7,813 nucleotides of DNA. Source: Candidatus Dormiibacterota bacterium (GTDB taxonomy: Bacteria; Chloroflexota; Dormibacteria; UBA8260). The stretch spans positions 1 through 7,813 of the forward strand of contig CATPCA010000057.1 of assembly GCA_955652545.1 (NCBI GenBank). The letters are read 5' to 3'. The position numbers and the translations under genes are program-made. Under the pieces are notes generated by a model. It was given only the letters and a program-made list of their open reading frames with translations. It was not told the DNA's origin and searched no databases. Shown in pieces: positions 6,180-7,813 of this stretch. Position 1 is the stretch's first letter, and the number at the start of each line of letters is the position of its first letter.

Positions 6180-7813
6180 GCGTCGAGCGCACCGGAGCCG
6201 GCATGCCGCGCGGCTCCGACGCCGGGAAGACGATCACCGTGTACGGATGGGTCGACCGGCGCCGCGACCACGGTGGCCTGATCTTTCTCGACATCCGCGA
6301 CCACACCGGCATCCTGCAGGTGGTCATCAACCCGCAGACAGCCCCGCAGGCGCACCAGGCGGCCCACGGCGTCCGCCTCGAGTACGTTCTGCGTGTGCAC
6401 GGGCAGCTTCGCCGTCGCGAGCCGCAGAACGTCAACCAGCGGCGTGACACCGGTGAGGTCGAGCTGGTCGCCGACGACTGCGAGGTGCTCTCGGTCGCCC
6501 GGACGCCGCCTTTCCCTGTCAACGAGGAGACGGAGGTGGACGAGACCCTGCGTCTTCATCATCGGTATCTCGACCTGCGGCGCTCGCGGCTGCAGCACAA
6601 CCTGCGCAGCCGGGCGCGGTTCATCGCCGGGCTGCGCAGCGTGATGGGAGAGATGGGGTTCACCGAGATCGAGACGCCGATGATGATCCGGGCCACGCCC
6701 GAAGGGGCCCGTGACTACCTGGTGCCGAGCCGCCTGCAGCATGGCAGCTTCTACGCCCTGCCCCAGTCTCCCCAGCTCTACAAGCAGCTGTGCATGGTTG
6801 CCGGGTTGGACCGGTATTTCCAGATCGCCCGCTGCATGCGCGACGAGGACCTGCGCGCCGATCGTCAACCGGAGTTCACCCAGCTCGACATCGAGATGTC
6901 GTTCGTCGACGAGGAGGACGTCTTCAGCGTGCTGGAGCGTGCCATCTCGTCAGCGTGGCGGGCGAGCGGTTTCCGCGGCAGCATCACCACCCCGTTCCCG
7001 CGACTCACGTGGCACGAGGCGATGGAGCGGTACGGCGTCGACAAGCCCGATGTGCGCTTCGGGCTCGAACTCCGCGACCTCACCGACGTGGCGCGCACCT
7101 GCGGGTTCCGCGTTTTCGCCGACGCCGTCGCCGCCGGTGGTGTGGTCAAGGGAATCGCCGTCCCCGGCGGCGGTGACCTCACCCGGGGCGACATCGATGG
7201 CCGGCTCATCGAGGTGGTGCGCACGTTCAAGGCTCGCGGCCTCGCTTATCTGTGGCGCCGCGCCGATGGGTGGGAGGGCACCATCGCCAAGTTCTTCAAC
7301 GACGCGGAGCTCGCTGCCATCGCAGAGATCACCGGTGCCGCCGTCGGCGACGCGGTGCTGATGGTGGCCGACCGCGCCCCCGTTGTCGCCGCCTCCCTCG
7401 GCGCGCTGCGCAACCACCTGGCGCGCGAGCGGACGCTGGCCGATCCCGACCAGATGGCGATGATCTGGGTCACCGGGTTCCCCATGTTCGAGCGCGACGC
7501 GCAGACAGGCGCCGTGACGCCCCTGCATCACCCCTTCACCATGGCCCACAGCGAGGACGTCGAGTTGTTGGAGTCCGACCCGCTGCGGATGCGGTCGCGC
7601 GCCTACGACATCGTCCTCAACGGGCGGGAGATCGGCAGCGGCAGCATTCGCATCACGGACCCGGCAATCCAACAGCGGGTGTTCGCCGCCATGGGCATCG
7701 ACGCAGCGACCGCGCAGCGCAAGTTCGGCTTCCTGCTCGAGGCCTTCGAGTACGGCGTCCCGCCTCACGGCGGTTTCGCCGCCGGCATCGAACGGCTGGT
7801 GATGGAGGGGCTC
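6176..7813 (+). CDS. aspS: Aspartyl-tRNA synthetase, bacterial type, C-terminus cut by the window edge
   Basis: The enzyme charges tRNA-Asp with aspartate, and in many bacteria also tRNA-Asn. The frame is open from GTG at 6176 to the last base, 546 codons, so roughly 40-50 residues are missing. The OB-fold anticodon-binding domain includes GWVDRRRDHGGLIFLDIRD at 24-42. The class II catalytic domain has YLDLRR at 131-136, ATPEGARDYLVPSR at 173-186, SPQLYKQL at 198-205 and RADRQPEFTQLDIEMSF at 227-243. The bacterial GAD insertion spans about 320-420, LNGREIGSGSIRI is at 481-493, and motif 3 includes Arg540. Motif 3 reads GFAAGIERLVM where GIAFGLDRLVM is usual. The GTG overlaps the hisS stop (GTGA), suggesting translational coupling. 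ATG at 6203 has a GGAG five bases upstream, but starting there would trim the N-terminus before the usual Arg-Thr, so GTG is preferred. His32 hints at a non-discriminating enzyme. No separate promoter is seen. Confidence 0.96.
   Translation, partial: MSVERTGAGMPRGSDAGKTITVYGWVDRRRDHGGLIFLDIRDHTGILQVVINPQTAPQAHQAAHGVRLEYVLRVHGQLRRREPQNVNQRRDTGEVELVADDCEVLSVARTPPFPVNEETEVDETLRLHHRYLDLRRSRLQHNLRSRARFIAGLRSVMGEMGFTEIETPMMIRATPEGARDYLVPSRLQHGSFYALPQSPQLYKQLCMVAGLDRYFQIARCMRDEDLRADRQPEFTQLDIEMSFVDEEDVFSVLERAISSAWRASGFRGSITTPFPRLTWHEAMERYGVDKPDVRFGLELRDLTDVARTCGFRVFADAVAAGGVVKGIAVPGGGDLTRGDIDGRLIEVVRTFKARGLAYLWRRADGWEGTIAKFFNDAELAAIAEITGAAVGDAVLMVADRAPVVAASLGALRNHLARERTLADPDQMAMIWVTGFPMFERDAQTGAVTPLHHPFTMAHSEDVELLESDPLRMRSRAYDIVLNGREIGSGSIRITDPAIQQRVFAAMGIDAATAQRKFGFLLEAFEYGVPPHGGFAAGIERLVMEGL

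Noticed and set aside
6203..6205. ATG as the aspS start, with GGAG five bases upstream
   Set aside because: Starting at residue 10 would remove the N-terminal Arg-Thr region that lines up with E. coli AspRS; GTG at 6176 keeps the usual distance to the GWV motif and forms a typical GTGA overlap.

Overview
The window is GC-rich, gene-dense bacterial chromosome with a housekeeping character. It carries one divergently oriented transporter operon and a co-directional block of translation and stringent-response genes. No mobile element, CRISPR array, tRNA, rRNA or phage gene is visible. I place it only loosely, in a high-GC lineage such as Actinobacteriota, Chloroflexota or Dormibacterota. The reasons are strong G/C preference at third codon positions, start codons sitting directly behind -10 boxes (leaderless transcription), an archaeal/eukaryotic-type ProRS, and the gene order rel-hisS-aspS. 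This placement is an inference from style, not from a marker gene.

Layout, left to right. Positions 1-880 on the minus strand hold two genes of an OpuC/ProU-type osmoprotectant ABC transporter: the permease comes first, then the ATPase, overlapping by ATGA and running off the left edge. Positions 881-1004 form a divergent promoter region with one TATACT box for each direction. Positions 1005-2459 encode ProRS (proS). A 64-base gap with competing hairpins and a -10 box leads into rel (2524-4665), a bifunctional (p)ppGpp synthetase/hydrolase. A 242-base gap follows, holding a perfect 17-bp inverted repeat inside a possible larger RNA fold, and then a -10 box directly before hisS (4908-6179). 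aspS starts inside the hisS stop codon (GTGA) and is cut by the right edge shortly after class II motif 3.

How the genes fit together. Three aminoacyl-tRNA synthetases charge tRNA with Pro, His and Asp (possibly also tRNA-Asn with Asp). Rel senses the uncharged tRNA that accumulates when charging fails. proS, rel and hisS each have a TAnnnT box 7-9 bases before the start codon, which predicts leaderless mRNAs. The transporter operon instead appears to have a roughly 30-base leader with a GGAG ribosome-binding site.

I found no clear new biological system. The best candidates for a second look are the unexplained structured element between rel and hisS, the shared extended -10 motif TAYACTCSGSCGSY at three promoters, and the hisS codon use that differs from its neighbours.
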